The notes under the pieces: model-generated
Seen by the model: only the letters and a program-made list of their open reading frames with translations
Told to the model about the DNA's origin: nothing
Databases searched by the model: none
Part shown: positions 32,961 through 45,850 of the stretch, piece after piece
How the letters are laid out: each line of letters begins with the position of its first letter
Position numbering within the stretch: the first letter of the stretch is position 1
Translations under genes and position numbers: made by a program
DNA from: Chrysemys picta bellii
Lineage: Eukaryota; Chordata; Testudines; Emydidae
Direction of reading: 5' to 3'
Length of the DNA: 64,000 nt
Assembly (NCBI RefSeq): GCF_011386835.1
Contig: NC_088797.1
Span: forward strand, 34,905,583 to 34,969,582

Positions 32961-35900
32961 CTAGAGGCTAGAACAGGGTGAAATCCTGGCCCCAGTGAAG
33001 CCAATGACAAAACTCCCATTGACTCTGTTGGAGCCATGATTTCACCCCATATAACTATGGTCCCAGGGGCCAGGTCTTTGATCGGGGATTACAGGAGCAC
33101 AGTAGCGTGCTAGTCACACCCCATTTCTCCCAACCCCATCCCCAGCACATGGGGCTTGGAGAGAGGAGGTACAGGAGGCAGTGCCTCAAAAGGCTCCTAT
33201 TCCAGCCAGGCATTACCCTGCCCTGGGGAAATCCCCAGCTGGCCAGCTATGCTGGCTTTCCAGCCCCTTTGCATCCCTGGAATGGTGTACAAAGACTGGT
33301 GTGGAGCCAAGGATTTGGGCCCATATGTATCAGTCACTCATACTTTGCCACTTACTTAGCCAGAACTCCCACTTAAATCAATTGCTTTAGTCAATGGGAG
33401 TATTGCCTGTGTAAGGACAAAGCACTGGGATCATCCCCCCTAGAACCAGTTTTACATCAAGAGGGCATGATCTAGCACAAAGTAAGGTCTGCAGGATATG
33501 GCCCATCCTCAATAAAGTCTTTGCCAATGATTATCTTGGGTGCTAGGTCAATTCTTGTGGTTATACATAATGAAAACTAAAATATTACATGACCTAATAA
33601 ACCAGTCCTTCAGAGCTGTGACCTTCTGCTGCGGGGAATCAAGAAACAGAACATTGCTGTTATTGCTGATTTTGAGTGTCTGACTTTTGGCTCTTGGAAA
33701 TAAACTTGTCTCTGGAGTAAACCAGGTCTAAGCAGGGCACTTAGCAGTATGATGCCAGCGGAAATTTTTGATGGTGTAATAACTTTAAACTGCTGTGATT
33801 TTGCAGCCTTACATATTTCTTTCTGACTGATTTACATTTTTTCATACTATATAATATTTCATTTATGAAGCAATACAATTTTTGTTTCTACTGAGGAACT
33901 AAAGGCCACTTGCTGCATATATACAACACTTCTCTCCAGTAGTTCTGAGCTGCGCTCAGTCAAAAAGTGCTATTTTGAGGCAAACAAATGGAAGTTGAAT
34001 CACAATCTTTCTTCCTATCCTTCACTGTAAAGAACCGTGTGTGTTATTTTTGTAACAAATTTGTAATGCAAGAATATCTTGCATAGCATTCTTCATACAT
34101 GCTGCTTTCCAAAGCATTTTATCGAGTAATTGAAAAGTTAAATAATAAATAATAGCAAATTGGAAGATGTATTGATAGCTGAAGGGAAAGGAAAAAGTAA
34201 TACATCTTCCTCTGAGTTTCAAAATGAGTTGCAAAGCTGATCAGGCAGAGAGAGACAGAGAGGCCGGTCCAGATGACAGGATCTGTGGAGGAGAAGATTC
34301 AAGCACCAGCAGTGCTTTTTATATAAGTATTCATGTTACTTTTCTATTGATTTTGGGGTGTGGTGTTACCTATTTCTTTTAAAACATCCACTAGAAATCC
34401 AATGTAAAATACTCCAGTGCGCTAGGACTCAGAAGGCAGTGTCCAGCCTTGTTTACTGACACGAAGCTTTTGTCAGGCAGCCTGCAGCATTCTAGTGGAG
34501 GGATGTGGGCTGGCTGCAGGGAGGGTGACAGAGCAAGTCTGTCCAGGCGAGGTGGGATGAGTTGGGGTGCATTGGGGGCATACTTAGGCAGGCTTTCCTT
34601 CCTGCTGCTCCCAAAAGGAGCAGTTTGGCTCCTGGAGTCCATCTTCACAGCACAGCATAATTGCTGGGGCTCGCGTGCCAGCAGACCACACTCCTGTAGA
34701 ACCAGAAGTGTGGTTCATAACCCAAGCTTCACTCCTACTGCCCTTTTGAGTGTCAGGCAGGAATCTTAAAAGCCTTGCAGTGTGTGTGTGTGCAGACACA
34801 TGCCCAGGGTTCTGGGGTCACCTGACAGCTGCCCAAGCACTCAGGTGGGAAATAGGAAGCCATGGGCAAGAAGATGCGGATGATTTTGTGCATAATGCCA
34901 CTTTTGTAAATTCAGGCCAAATCTGAAGGTCATTACTCAGATTTCAATCATCCCTTACTGAAGCAAAACTCTCAATGGACCTTAGTAGGAATTTTACATG
35001 GAGAATGATGACTCCAGGATTTGCCCCGTTTGTGGTTCAGATCTCAGTGATGGAGGAGTGTACTGCTCTGAAGGACAGTTACACGGATTGTGTTCCTATG
35101 CCACCTAAATTCCTTTTCTACAGTGTTCTGAGGTGATGCTTTTGGCAGCCAAGAAAGTTTGTATATTTCAATTACTTCACTGCCATTTTGTTTATGGATC
35201 AAGACACCTTAGGTCTTTGGCCGTTTCCTCCTCTTGGTGAGTCCAAGTCTGTGTTAGGTAGGGAAATGAGCACTGCCATAATGATATCTGATATTGGTGT
35301 TCTGAGAGGTACTTTATGTAGGAAAGGAAAAACCGCTGACAGAAACCTTTATTAAGAGCATCTGGAACTCTGCAGGTTTGCGCTTTCATCAGTATCGAGA
35401 GGGGCTCATAGTTCAACCTCTAAGTTATCTGCTTTTTGTGCATTTGGGCTTGAAAGATGGACAAAGGGCTGTGACTAGAGGAGACTGATGGTGTCTGACA
35501 GTGAGTAGGCAAAGCTGACTCATGAAGGCATCGACACAGAGCCAGCAGGGAAAGAGATCTGACTCCAAACACGGCAGGCAAAGCCTCTTCTGCTTATACT
35601 GAGGAGCCTTTACGAGCGATCATGGACAAAGCTTGTGAGTGTAGTGCATACTGCACACACAAGCTGATTGCAAGAGTAGAACTGGGTAGTAAACTGCTAA
35701 CTAGATTCCAAAGTGCATACTGGCTTAAACACTACAAGGTGCTGAATTGGTCAGGATTAAATCATGTGGGTAAGCATACATTCCACATCGCTGTTATTAG
35801 ATGAACTGATTCTTCCTTGAAGTAGAATCAGCCTCTTTCCCATTTTACAGTGTAGAAAACAGCTTCAGTAGCACATTTCCAGATATCAGGAAAGAGACTT

Positions 35901-36214
35901 TACATAAGGCATATTTACCAGTTCAAGAGTATCTTCTGAAGTGACTTCCCTTGCTACTTGGTGCTGTGCCATCTTTAGATGGTGAATTGGATTTGTTCAG
36001 TCAAACTCAACACCAGAAGCAATGTCTAGTTGAAAGTCATGCATTGGAAAGACCTCTACAGTTGCAGAGATCTGCCTACATGTGCTCAGGAACAAATAAA
36101 TTAAGGAGAGAGAAGTGAATCTGTGGTAAAATGCAAATTGTTAAATAGCTTTATAAGAGCTTCCAAATATGTACCACTTGTTTACATTCAATCTCATTAT
36201 TCTTTATACATTAT
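32961..36214. other. No gene recognised; scattered palindromic repeats
   Basis: Decayed copies of the palindromic family lie at 32980-33050 and 34910-35025. Open frames (up to 106 codons) lack motifs. Confidence 0.4.
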
Positions 36215-36706
36215 TGTAACAGGGCGCTCTGCCCCTTTAAAAGATAGGGGAGCTGGGGACCAGCCAGCCCTGTTCTGGAGAGGAGCCTGGCATTGGCAGG
36301 CAGGTGCCGGGAATCATCCAACCCACCTGGACAACATCTAGTGATTGGGTCTGATGATTACCAGGCAGGATTTATAGAAGAGGGCCCCAGCTCCCTGAGG
36401 GAGCCTAGGAGCTGAAGAGAGATGAGAGTATATTCTCCTGTGACTGTAGCAGAGGACTGCGAGGGAGTGAGAGGCCCTCTCGATCCCACCAGTCTGGGAA
36501 AGGTCTTGACCATTAAGCTGCCAGAGGCCAGGGGGGCCCACAATCTAGGTTGAGAACAGGACTGTAGCATCATGTTGTCACTCCACGTTTCCTTTTTTTT
36601 TAATTTTGGAGAATAAACAGAGGCCAGGGCTGTGATCTGAACTGGGCGTGGCTGATTATTTTTCCCAGGCTGGTGGTCGAGTCCACCAGCTTACAGGTAT
36701 ATTACA
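36215..36706 (+). mobile_element. Candidate solo LTR
   Basis: It begins tgtaacagggcgctctgccc, has a TATA-like 'ggatttatagaagaggg', an AATAAA-type signal 'gagaataaacagagg' after a T-rich run, and ends near 'ggtatattaca'. This is the order expected of an LTR. No matching target duplication was found and the right end is uncertain (36695 or 36706), so it is a candidate only. Confidence 0.45.
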
Positions 36707-36714
36707 GTTGTACC

Positions 36715-36990
36715 TAGAGGCCCCAACTAAGATTGGGCCCCATTGTGTTAAGTGCTGTACATGCATATAATAAAAGACCGTCCCTGTCCCAAAGTGCTTA
36801 TAGCCTACATATATGGGACAGACCTAAGGTAGAAGAAATAAAGTAGTATCCTCATTTTATGAATGGGGGTTTGAGGAACAAGAGATGAAGTGACTTACCC
36901 CAGTAACATAGGAACCCAGGAGTTGAATCCACATCTCCTTAGTCCTAGTCCAGTGTCTTAACTGCAAGACCATTCTTCCTCTCTGTAGTA
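36715..36990 (-). mobile_element. MIR-type (amniote) SINE, antisense
   Basis: The plus strand reads 'ggccccattgtgttaagtgc', 'tgtacatgcatataataaaa', 'ccctgtcccaaagtgctta', 'cctcattttatgaatggggg', 'gtgacttaccccagtaac' and 'aatccacatctccttagtcc', the reverse complement of MIR core and head in the right order. Confidence 0.65.
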
Positions 36991-37720
36991 TGCTTATCAC
37001 GAGTGTTCCTCTTGCTGTGCTTCTCCAAATAGCAGATGAACCACAGATGCAAAAAGAAAACACACAGTGAATGTTTAAAGAGAAAAAGAAAGCTAAAAAT
37101 ATTTTGCTTCTCTAGATGTTCAGACATCCTCTACAACTGGATTCAAATGGTGGGTGTAATGTGTGTAAACAAACAAGCGGGGCTCATTTTGGAAGAATTC
37201 TCTGGGAGCTAGCGCAGTTGCCACTCACAACAGATGCGCTGTTGTAACCCACACAGAAACACTGTTTTACTTACAGACATTCCAGGCTTGCTGAGGGTCT
37301 CAGTTATGTAGAATACGAATGACCAGGCACTAAGCTCTCTTACCTGAACAAAACAGGAACCTATTTCACAGGTATGGTGGGGTTTTATATCCCAAAGTCC
37401 AGCACATTCTTGGTTCAGTCCTTGGCTTTGCAATGTTCTGGGGGCCTATCCTCCAGAACCTTGACCAGTACTTTAGGGGAACAACCTAAGGAGTGATGAT
37501 CCACCCCAGAGTTACTCTGAGCCTTGTGCATGCTGGGAAAAGAGTTTGGAACTTTAGTCAGTGCTGTGTAAATGTAGATGTGATTAATGAAGCTCACAGT
37601 ATATGGACTTCACTGTCCAGTCTCAGTTCCTTGATTTGAGGAGCTCCCCAGTAACCTAGAACGTAACAGGTATCACCATTAGCCTTTTCAGGATACTCCA
37701 GGCTCCTTCACTTTACTGTA

Positions 37721-37912
37721 TACATCTGTACCCCGATATAACGCTGTCCTCGGGAGCCAAAAAATCTTACCGCGTTATAGGTGAAACTGTGTTATATCAA
37801 ACTTGCTTTGATCCGCCGGCGCGTGCAGCCCCGCCCCCCAGGAGAGCTGCTTTACCGCGTTATATCCGAATTCGTGTTATATCGGGTCGTGTTATATCGG
37901 GGCAGAGGTGTA
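37721..37912. mobile_element. Short MITE with GTTATAT-rich ends, TA target
   Basis: The left end tacatctgtaccccgatata and right end tatcggggcagaggtgta are inverted with few mismatches. The body repeats 'ccgcgttata' and 'gttatatc' motifs in both directions. Both outer ends abut TA, as in Tc1/mariner-type insertions. It contains a CpG-rich core 'ccgccggcgcgtgcagcccc'. It is 192 bp and has no coding capacity. Confidence 0.75.
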
Positions 37913-38055
37913 TGTATTTACATAGTTTGTTTCATTGCATCATTTGACTGTGTAGTAAAAGATGCTGATTTTGTTTCCTAGGTGATATGAAAAGAGGTCT
38001 TCATTTTAACAAGTAGTCTAAGATGAATATGTTAGCTGTTGGTTTTGACGCTTAA

Positions 38056-38120
38056 GGACCTGATCTAGCACCCATCAGTGGAAAGATTCCCATTGATTTC
38101 AGTGGCATTGGATCAGGCCC
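38056..38120. repeat. Palindromic interspersed repeat, short form
   Basis: 'ggacctgatctagcaccc' mirrors 'ggcattggatcaggccc', with 'cccattgatttcagtgg' in the middle. A compact member of the recurrent family. Confidence 0.55.
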
Positions 38121-38782
38121 CATTTACAGTCTTTGAATTAGTACAGATTTTTTTTCTATGATTTAGGATAATTTTAATGGCACAGTGACTATATTGTTGT
38201 TGCAGGTGCCTCATGGCTACTTTGCATTAGCATGTGGCACTGATCCATCACGGAGGGGGAATTCCATATTTCTTTCTTCCTTATTCCATGTTACAGTTTG
38301 TAAAATGGTAACACCGGGCAAAAACAGCTGGAGGATCTAAAAGTTCTGCACCAAGACCCTTAAAATGCTCCTTTTCTGTCAAGTAGTGTTGCAAATTGAA
38401 GGCTTTATTCTATATCCCATTGACACAAGAACCACTTCAGGTCGTATGAAAAGGCCACTTCTCCAAACCCTTCTGAGGGGGTTGTAAGGAAAGATGAGAC
38501 TAGGATAGTCCACATGTGGGAACTTCATCCAGATCTCTGTGCCTTGCTCAACACAGACTTGTATCATTATGTAGCTTTCAGGGCGGTGACCCACAGCTTC
38601 ATGTAGGAGTCTGCTCCCTTGTGATGCCTTGGCACTATTAACCTGGAAAGTACAGAAGCAAATGTGATCGTATCTCATCTCTTCAACCCCCCACCCAGCT
38701 CTACCTCTATAATTATTTAGTGCCACTGAAGTACAAAGGGTATTTTGAATATTGCTGACTCTATTTAATGTTAACTACATCT

Positions 38783-39160
38783 CACAGCATAAGAACATAA
38801 CATCATACCAGGCCAGACCATTAGTCTGTTTTGTCTGATGTCTTGCCTCAATTATATTGGCCAGTCCCTGGTGCTTCAGTAGAAGATGAAACAGAAAATT
38901 GAGAGCAGTGCACTTCAGGCCACTACAGAGCATGCACACCTGTGTGTAAATTCTTTCTTGACACTTGTAGGCTATCAGCTCACACCTTAACGCATTACTC
39001 GCATCAAAGTTTCATCTTACATAGCTTAGATATGATGCAATGTTGTTAATGTTTATGTAATACCATAGTCCTCTAGTCAACATATTTCTCTCTCTGACCT
39101 TCTGCGGCAATGAATTCCACAGGGTGATGATGGGTATTTCTGCACTTTCCAGCATTTACT
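38783..39160 (-). mobile_element. CR1 LINE fragment, antisense
   Basis: 'cataagaacataacatcata' and 'ccaggccagaccattagtct' are followed by 'ggccagtccctggtgcttca' and, after a gap, 'tgcggcaatgaattccacag'. These are reverse-complement CR1 3' segments in the right order. Confidence 0.65.
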
Positions 39161-40924
39161 TTACACCAAGACAGCTCACCTAAATGGAAGCAATTTTATT
39201 ACTCATATGAGGCCAGATTCTTCCCTGGAGCAACTCCGCTTTCATTAATGGAGTTGCACCAGCAGTGAGTTTTGCAGAAAGATTTTTTTTGTTTTTGTTT
39301 TTAATTCTGCTTTATTTTACATTCTTAGTTAAATATACTTTTTTGCCCTTTGAGGGATTTGTTTTTCATTTGTCGTAACTTCAACAATTTGTTCCCCAAG
39401 TTTTGAATGTTCCTGCTTTTCCCTTCTCTGTTTCTTGATTCTTCTCCTGCCTGGCTTATTTTCCTGTGTGTTTCTGGACAACCCAGAAAGGAGAAGGTGC
39501 AGAACAAGAACCAGCAAAACTGTAACTGCATAGGCAAAGGGTAGTTGATAAACTTGTCTGACACAGTATCCAGACCACAGTTTACAGCCGTGAGTCTTTG
39601 GAATGCTTCCATGTTTGGCCACACCTCCCTCTAAACAGGTGTCTACACAAGTGTGCTGCACTGACAGCAGATACCATTCATGGCTCAGTAGTATCTGGCT
39701 GAGTGTTTGCTTCAGACTGAAGTTGGCAGAAAGCTAAATGATAGGGCAGTAACCAAGCAAAGAAAGCCAAGGACAAATCTCTTAATTATTGAATGGTCTT
39801 GCATACTGAAACTTAGAGGCCCTGATTCTGATCCCTGCTACACTGGTGTGACTCCATTCACTTCAAAACTGGCAGTCCTGACTTACTCACTGTGTGAGTG
39901 TGAGAGCCAAAACGGGCCCTGAGTTGCCACAAGAAGATGATGAACCAAAGGCACAGATAATAGTAGGTTATTGTTCAACCAAATGCAGAAACATTTTGCC
40001 CCGGTGTTGTCTTTATGAAGGGTGACATTTTTAAAGCATTAGTCAATGTTTTAGCCAGATGACCGACATTACAATCCATGGGGATTGTGTGGCTAACGGC
40101 CAGTGCAAATCTATGAAAACTTAAGCTTTCATTCCTTTAAACAAATCATAACTGTGTAAAATTAAGCAGGATTTTGAAGGGAATTAGAACGACGAGTGAA
40201 AAACTGCATCACACCCTGTGGCACTGTTGTGCTCAGACATAGAACAGCTGGTCGAAATGGGGCTTGGTCCCTGAGGCAAACAGCTTGCTGCTATGAGTGG
40301 AAGCAGTGAGAAGCAGTGGCATAGGAAAACCTTTTGGCCAGTGCACTAGAATGTCTGAGGGTTGCAAGGAAATAGACTTTGTTTTTCATCCTTTCCTTTG
40401 ACACTGTAAGTAGTGAAATACTCTGATTTTTTTCTTTTATTTGTATCTGAATTTTTGCACTTTTTTTTTAAATCATGAGCAAATAAAAATACAGCACCAA
40501 ATCCTGCCCCGTATTTATAGGCCAGTGTGGAACCCTTTGCAAGGACCTGGTGTGAAGGGACAGCAAAGGGGATCTGGCACATGTGAGGCAGAAGCTGCAG
40601 CGCTACTCACGTGGAACTGTCATGCATTTGAGTGCCTTGATTCCCATGCAAAGCAGCAGTGGTACAGGTTGTGGCTCTCTCTCACCTCTGCCCTCCCTGC
40701 ATTGGCACCAGAAAAGGGATGGGAGAAGGAGAAAAGGTCAGAGATGTGGTTCTAGTCTGCCAGCTGATGTGATGGGCTTTGGGTGATGTCTTGAGTGGCT
40801 AGGGGCATGGAGCCTAATTAATGGATGTGTATCTCTTGGAGACCTTTAGGGGATTCATCCCATGCAAGTGAGATGTTTGATTAGTTATTTTGATCCTTTC
40901 CCCGGCTAGCAATAGCTGAATATT
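39161..40924. other. No gene recognised
   Basis: Palindromic repeat remnants lie at 39210-39275 and 39820-39905. Open frames of up to 110 codons overlap in several frames and lack motifs. Confidence 0.4.
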
Positions 40925-41120
40925 ATCCAGGACTAAGGAGAACTGGACTCAATTTCCAACTCAGCCAGAGACTCCGTGTGTGTGACTTCAGGCAAATCAC
41001 TTCCTTGTGCCTCCATTCCCTATCTGTAAAATGGGCGTAACAGCACTGCCCTACATCGCAGGGGTTTTGTGAGGGTAAATACATGAATGGTTGTGAGGTG
41101 CATGGATATGAGAGTGTTGG
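40925..41120 (+). mobile_element. MIR-type SINE, plus strand
   Basis: 'tgtgacttcaggcaaatcac', 'ttgtgcctccattccctat' and 'ctgtaaaatgggcgtaac' form the MIR core in order, followed by 'ttgtgagggtaaatac'. Confidence 0.75.
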
Positions 41121-44100
41121 GGACCATATACTTAGGGGGAAGTCAGAATGTAATGTAATGCAATGCCCTAGATGCTGCCTGATTCTCTGTAAGTCTTTTT
41201 GAATATAAAGTGTCTGCAACACCTGGCAACATCTCTACTGGACAATATAGGTGCTTCAAATGTTGGCCTGCAATATGCGTTAAAATGACGCTGCCAATAT
41301 TCCCCTCATACATACATGTAACTTTAAACGCAGAGAGTCAGCCCTCAAATACAGACAAACACAGCTGGCCAGATTCATCCTTGGGGTAACTCAATAGAAT
41401 TTACCCCATGGATGAATTCAACCCTTTTCATGTAGCTGTAATGTCCATGGTATACTTATGCTTTCTCACCATCATTAAGACCTTTTGAGGGCACTCTAGT
41501 CCAAAAAAGTGTTTCCTCAATTAGTTTGTGCCCTTCATGATATAGAATAAACTACAACAGCTCTAAGCCAGGGAACGTCTCATCAAATTGACATCTTGTT
41601 CTCTTTTCCTAAATAATCAGCCTTTAGTTATACTCAACCCACTATTGTGTGTTTTCTTTGTTTTCCTTCATTTACTGCCACCCACCCCAGAAAATTACAC
41701 ACACACTGTGCTCTGCATTGCCTCCTAAGTATTAATATGATAGCTAAGGAGAAGCTTTGCACTACAATGAATTTGTAAAATAGCAGGAACTAGTCAGTTT
41801 GTGATGTATTGCTTCAGCCCGTACGTTGCATAAATGAACTTATTTTATTTATTTATTTTTTTGCGGGGAGGAGGAAAAATCCATCTTAAACTAAGCACTA
41901 AGTCTTCCTTCAAATTACTTCTTAATAAGAAAGGGAACATCTTGGATAGTCTTTGATTCAGATGTACTGTATTTTAAATGTGTCCTAATTATAGCGCTCA
42001 TCGCTTAACATTAATTTAATGAACATCCTCATTTATAAGGACAAGGTTGGCAAATAGAAATTAGTGCTGTTAAAACCACAAATCTCCTAAAGGGGAAAAA
42101 GAAATCCAAAGCTCTGTGAAGAGACTTTAACCTTATTATTTATAACAAGGAGAAATACAAATTCGCCAGCTGTACGTTTTTATAAGTGGCACAGGGGCAC
42201 TGAGCATATGCAGTTTCCAAAGCACCAACATCAAGCTGTCTACAGACTGTGATGTGAGGTGCTGGTCTCAGTCCAGTTCCTAGCTGACAGGTGTCTGCGT
42301 CACAGAAAACACTAGCACATTTGACACTAATTGGCAACCTTGTTAGTAGCTCAGCATAGGGGCCAAAGACCAAATAGAGAATGAACCCTAGAGGGAGTTT
42401 CTCTAGTCAAGGTGGAGGTAAATTAGCTTTTGCTGTTTGTACTGTACCTGTTCTGCGGACAGAGGATGTTTGTCTTAAGGGCTGTCAATCCAGCATCGTT
42501 TATGAGCACTAAAATATTCATGTAGATATAACCAAATATGGCTAAATGACGCATGTGCTTCGTGTTACTGTGCTGCACCTCTGAATTACGGCTCTTGCAT
42601 GTTGGGGTACCCCAATATCTAAGTGGGTTTCTCTATTTTTCATGAAATGTCATAGGCATACATGGGACTTTACAAGGAAATAAAACACAAGAGGCCAAAT
42701 TCTGTTTGTAACAACTCTGGTGTAAGTGTAATGGGCTCAAAGTCCCTATTATGAGGAATTTGGAATTTAAGGTCCTGATCTTGCAGTTGGATCCCTGTGG
42801 GTGGATTCTTGGGCCCATAGGTTTCAGTGCAGGCTCAGGGTTCACCTCTCTGGATCCAATACCAAGATAAAGGGCTTAGACCAAATAAACGACATAAGAA
42901 ATGACAACAAATGATGGTACAAAAGGGCACAACAGGAAAGTACTGAAAGAACACGCCATTATTTGGTGACATTGGGAAAAGCTTTTATGGTGCATTTCTT
43001 TGCTTTTATCATTTGATTGCTTACTGCTGACAGAACAGCTGAATTTCAAGAAACAAAACCTATCTGAAACTTGGTCATCTCATGATTCTTTTCCTTCTTT
43101 TTTTCCCCTCCCACAAGTGTTTGATTTTATGACATGAAAACTGGCAACATGCTCATTACAAGCCGTTTGCATCCAGGCTTCATTAATCTAGGGCTCAGAT
43201 CGAGTGTCCATGAATCTGGGGCTCAGTTCCACTGAAGTTAGAGGAAGACAAATGAAGTTAATGAGTGTTTGCCTAAGTAAGGTGGAGTAAATTCTAAGGG
43301 CTAGATTGTGCTAACAGCACAGTGCCCATAATAAAGGGGCAGTGCAGAGCCATGTATCCCAAGCAAGCAGCAGAAGGCATTCTGCTTCAGGGACTTGTTA
43401 GAGGGGTCTGCACTCTGTGACCCCCATTATGGGCTGCAGTATATTACCCACTTGGGGTTGCCTAGTGCACAGCGGGGTGGAACAGTTGTTGTACCTACTC
43501 CCACTCCCCTCCTTCGGGAGCTACTCTGTACCACCCAAGGCAGTTCTGGGACTGGGGCCCCTCTTATATGGGCCATGCAAGTGAAGGGGAGCTGCTTCCT
43601 TCCTTCCCCAGCCCGCACTACACAGCCATGTAAAGATGTGGGGGCACAATTGGGCCCTAAATAAAGATTTCAGGGTTTGGCCCCTGGAGAATACTACCTC
43701 CTGTGCGAAGGGGATTCAATAGGAGAATGCTGTAATTTAGGGCCCAAAGCCTGTAAACTATCAAACAGAGGTGAAGTCAATGGGAGAGCAATGTACTGTG
43801 GGCTGGCAGGACTTGGGACTCTGCTTAACAATGGCTGACTTATATGATGCTTTATTCTTGGATCTCCGATGCCTTCCACTTTAAACCGATCCGTTGATTC
43901 TTTCTGCCATTTTGCACAAACTCTGTCAATTCGAAAATCCAAACTGGCAAATTGCACTAACGCTTTTAAATCTGTAATGCATTAGGCAGTGGCACTAGTG
44001 GCTCCAAACTTAAAGTTGCAGCTGAATTACAATTAAAAGCTGGATTTTTCACTCCTCTTCTAAAATACACAAATACAGCTCTCAATTTTGGGCCTAAGGT

Positions 44101-44628
44101 AGAATTTTTTTTACCAAATGTTAAATGAATTGGACAAAGGGGATCATGAATTTATAATATCCTAAAAATAGAGCACATGAGAATCTAAAAAACAATGTCA
44201 CTTTATAGCAAAAAAATAAAAGAAAGTGGGGGAGAGAAAAGACTCGGTTTACTTGAGTCGTCTGGATGAGATGGTCCAATGAGACGCTTGCATTGATTTT
44301 TATAGTTTTCGCTATTTTTATTTTATAATTCACTCTTTTAACTGAATTTTCATACTTTCTAATATTTTAGTTTCTTGTAAGTTTACCTCTGAATTATCTG
44401 CTTGCTTAAAAGTAGTTTCTTTAGCTCCAAAATTCTTGTAAGAATATAGCCCTGAATTTACAGCCATGCACTCTAACCCTTCCAATTTAGCAAAGAATTT
44501 TCCATTTGTTTAGGCACTTACAAGACTAAAGCAAAAATATATGTAATCAGGACCGTCTGTGTTTGTACAGGACGTAGCACACTGTGACCGTGGTCCATGA
44601 CTAGGCCAGCGAGGAGCTATGGTAACTC

Positions 44629-44650
44629 TAATAATAATAATAATAATAAT
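44629..44650. repeat. (TAA)n microsatellite
   Basis: Seven uninterrupted TAA units. Confidence 0.95.
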
Positions 44651-45776
44651 TTACTTTTCAGTGTTACATGGCTTCTGTGTAATTTTTCAGCGATCCTCCC
44701 TTCTCACCAGTTGCTCAGAACTTGGCATGAATCACTCATGTTTCAGAGCTTTCTGGAGAACTTAAACTACCATGCCAGGTAGATAAGCTTTGGCTTTTCC
44801 CACAGATAGCTCTGAGCATAGTTATTGAGTGATATTTTTCTTATTTCTTCTATATACAGTGTTGTTTGCTTTCAGATAGAAAAACGCAGTACAAGATTTG
44901 TTTTTGAATGTATATGGCTAAATGTTCATTTTAAATCAAGGCCCAACTGACAGAACTGGGGTAATGCAGCACAGTTGTTACTTTGTTCTTAATCTGATGC
45001 CAGTGACTAAGTTTGATTCTGCTGCGATACTGCATTGTGGTGTTAGAAATGTGTGGTTTTGTTTGCCAGAGACAATAATCAAAAACAGTTAGGGCACCTA
45101 TTGTTTTCTTGTAAAGTCTGCTGAAGCCACCTGTTTTGCGTCCCTTTTCTAGCCCACTCTGCTCGGCTGCCCCTTCCACACTTCTCTTCTCAGCTGCCTT
45201 TTCCTCCTCCCCTTGTTCTGCTGGCATCCCCTTTCTCCACTGCAGCACCATGCTGAATCCCCCCCCACACACACACCTTCCCAGACCCTCTGCACTTCTC
45301 CTATGCCCCCAGGAAGGGAAAACTAAGGCCTGAAGGAGGGGTATTGGAGCACTTGAGGAGCAGCTGAGCAGGGAGAAATCCCTGCATTGTGTACGTGAAT
45401 CCACTTAGCTTCCTTGTCTCCCACTCTGTTATTTTAGCTAGGAATGGATCTCGCCAAAAAGTGTAAGAAGATTTTTTCTTTGATTGTGTCTTGATTTACA
45501 AACAGCTTGTCCCGTTAACTACAATTTCCACTGAAGAACTTTCCTGGGAATTGGGTTATATTTTGAGATTTTTAAGGAAAAGGGCAAAAGACTCAGGATT
45601 TGGGTTATATTTGGTTTTTTTTGTAATGAAAACTCATTTCTCCAGCAGTCATTTGATGCCCTTGTTTAAGCTTGTCAGAAAAAAAATGGGCTATTTTGTC
45701 ACTACTGCTTAAAATCTTAATAACGTAAAAAAAGTAGAGTTTAATCAGCTAATCATGGGTCCTGGGCTCTAGATCT

Positions 45777-45850
45777 AGAGGTCAATCCAATGCATAGTGA
45801 AGTCAATGAGGGTCTTTCCGTTGACTTCAGTTGCAATTGGACCAGGCCCT
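45777..45850. repeat. Palindromic interspersed repeat
   Basis: 'gaggtcaatccaatgcatag' mirrors 'ttgcaattggaccaggccc', and 'gaagtcaatgag' mirrors 'cgttgacttcag'. Confidence 0.5.

Noticed and set aside
44931..45404. 157-codon minus-strand frame as a possible gene
   Set aside because: No recognisable domain, low-complexity middle part, no homologous-looking blocks or splice context.
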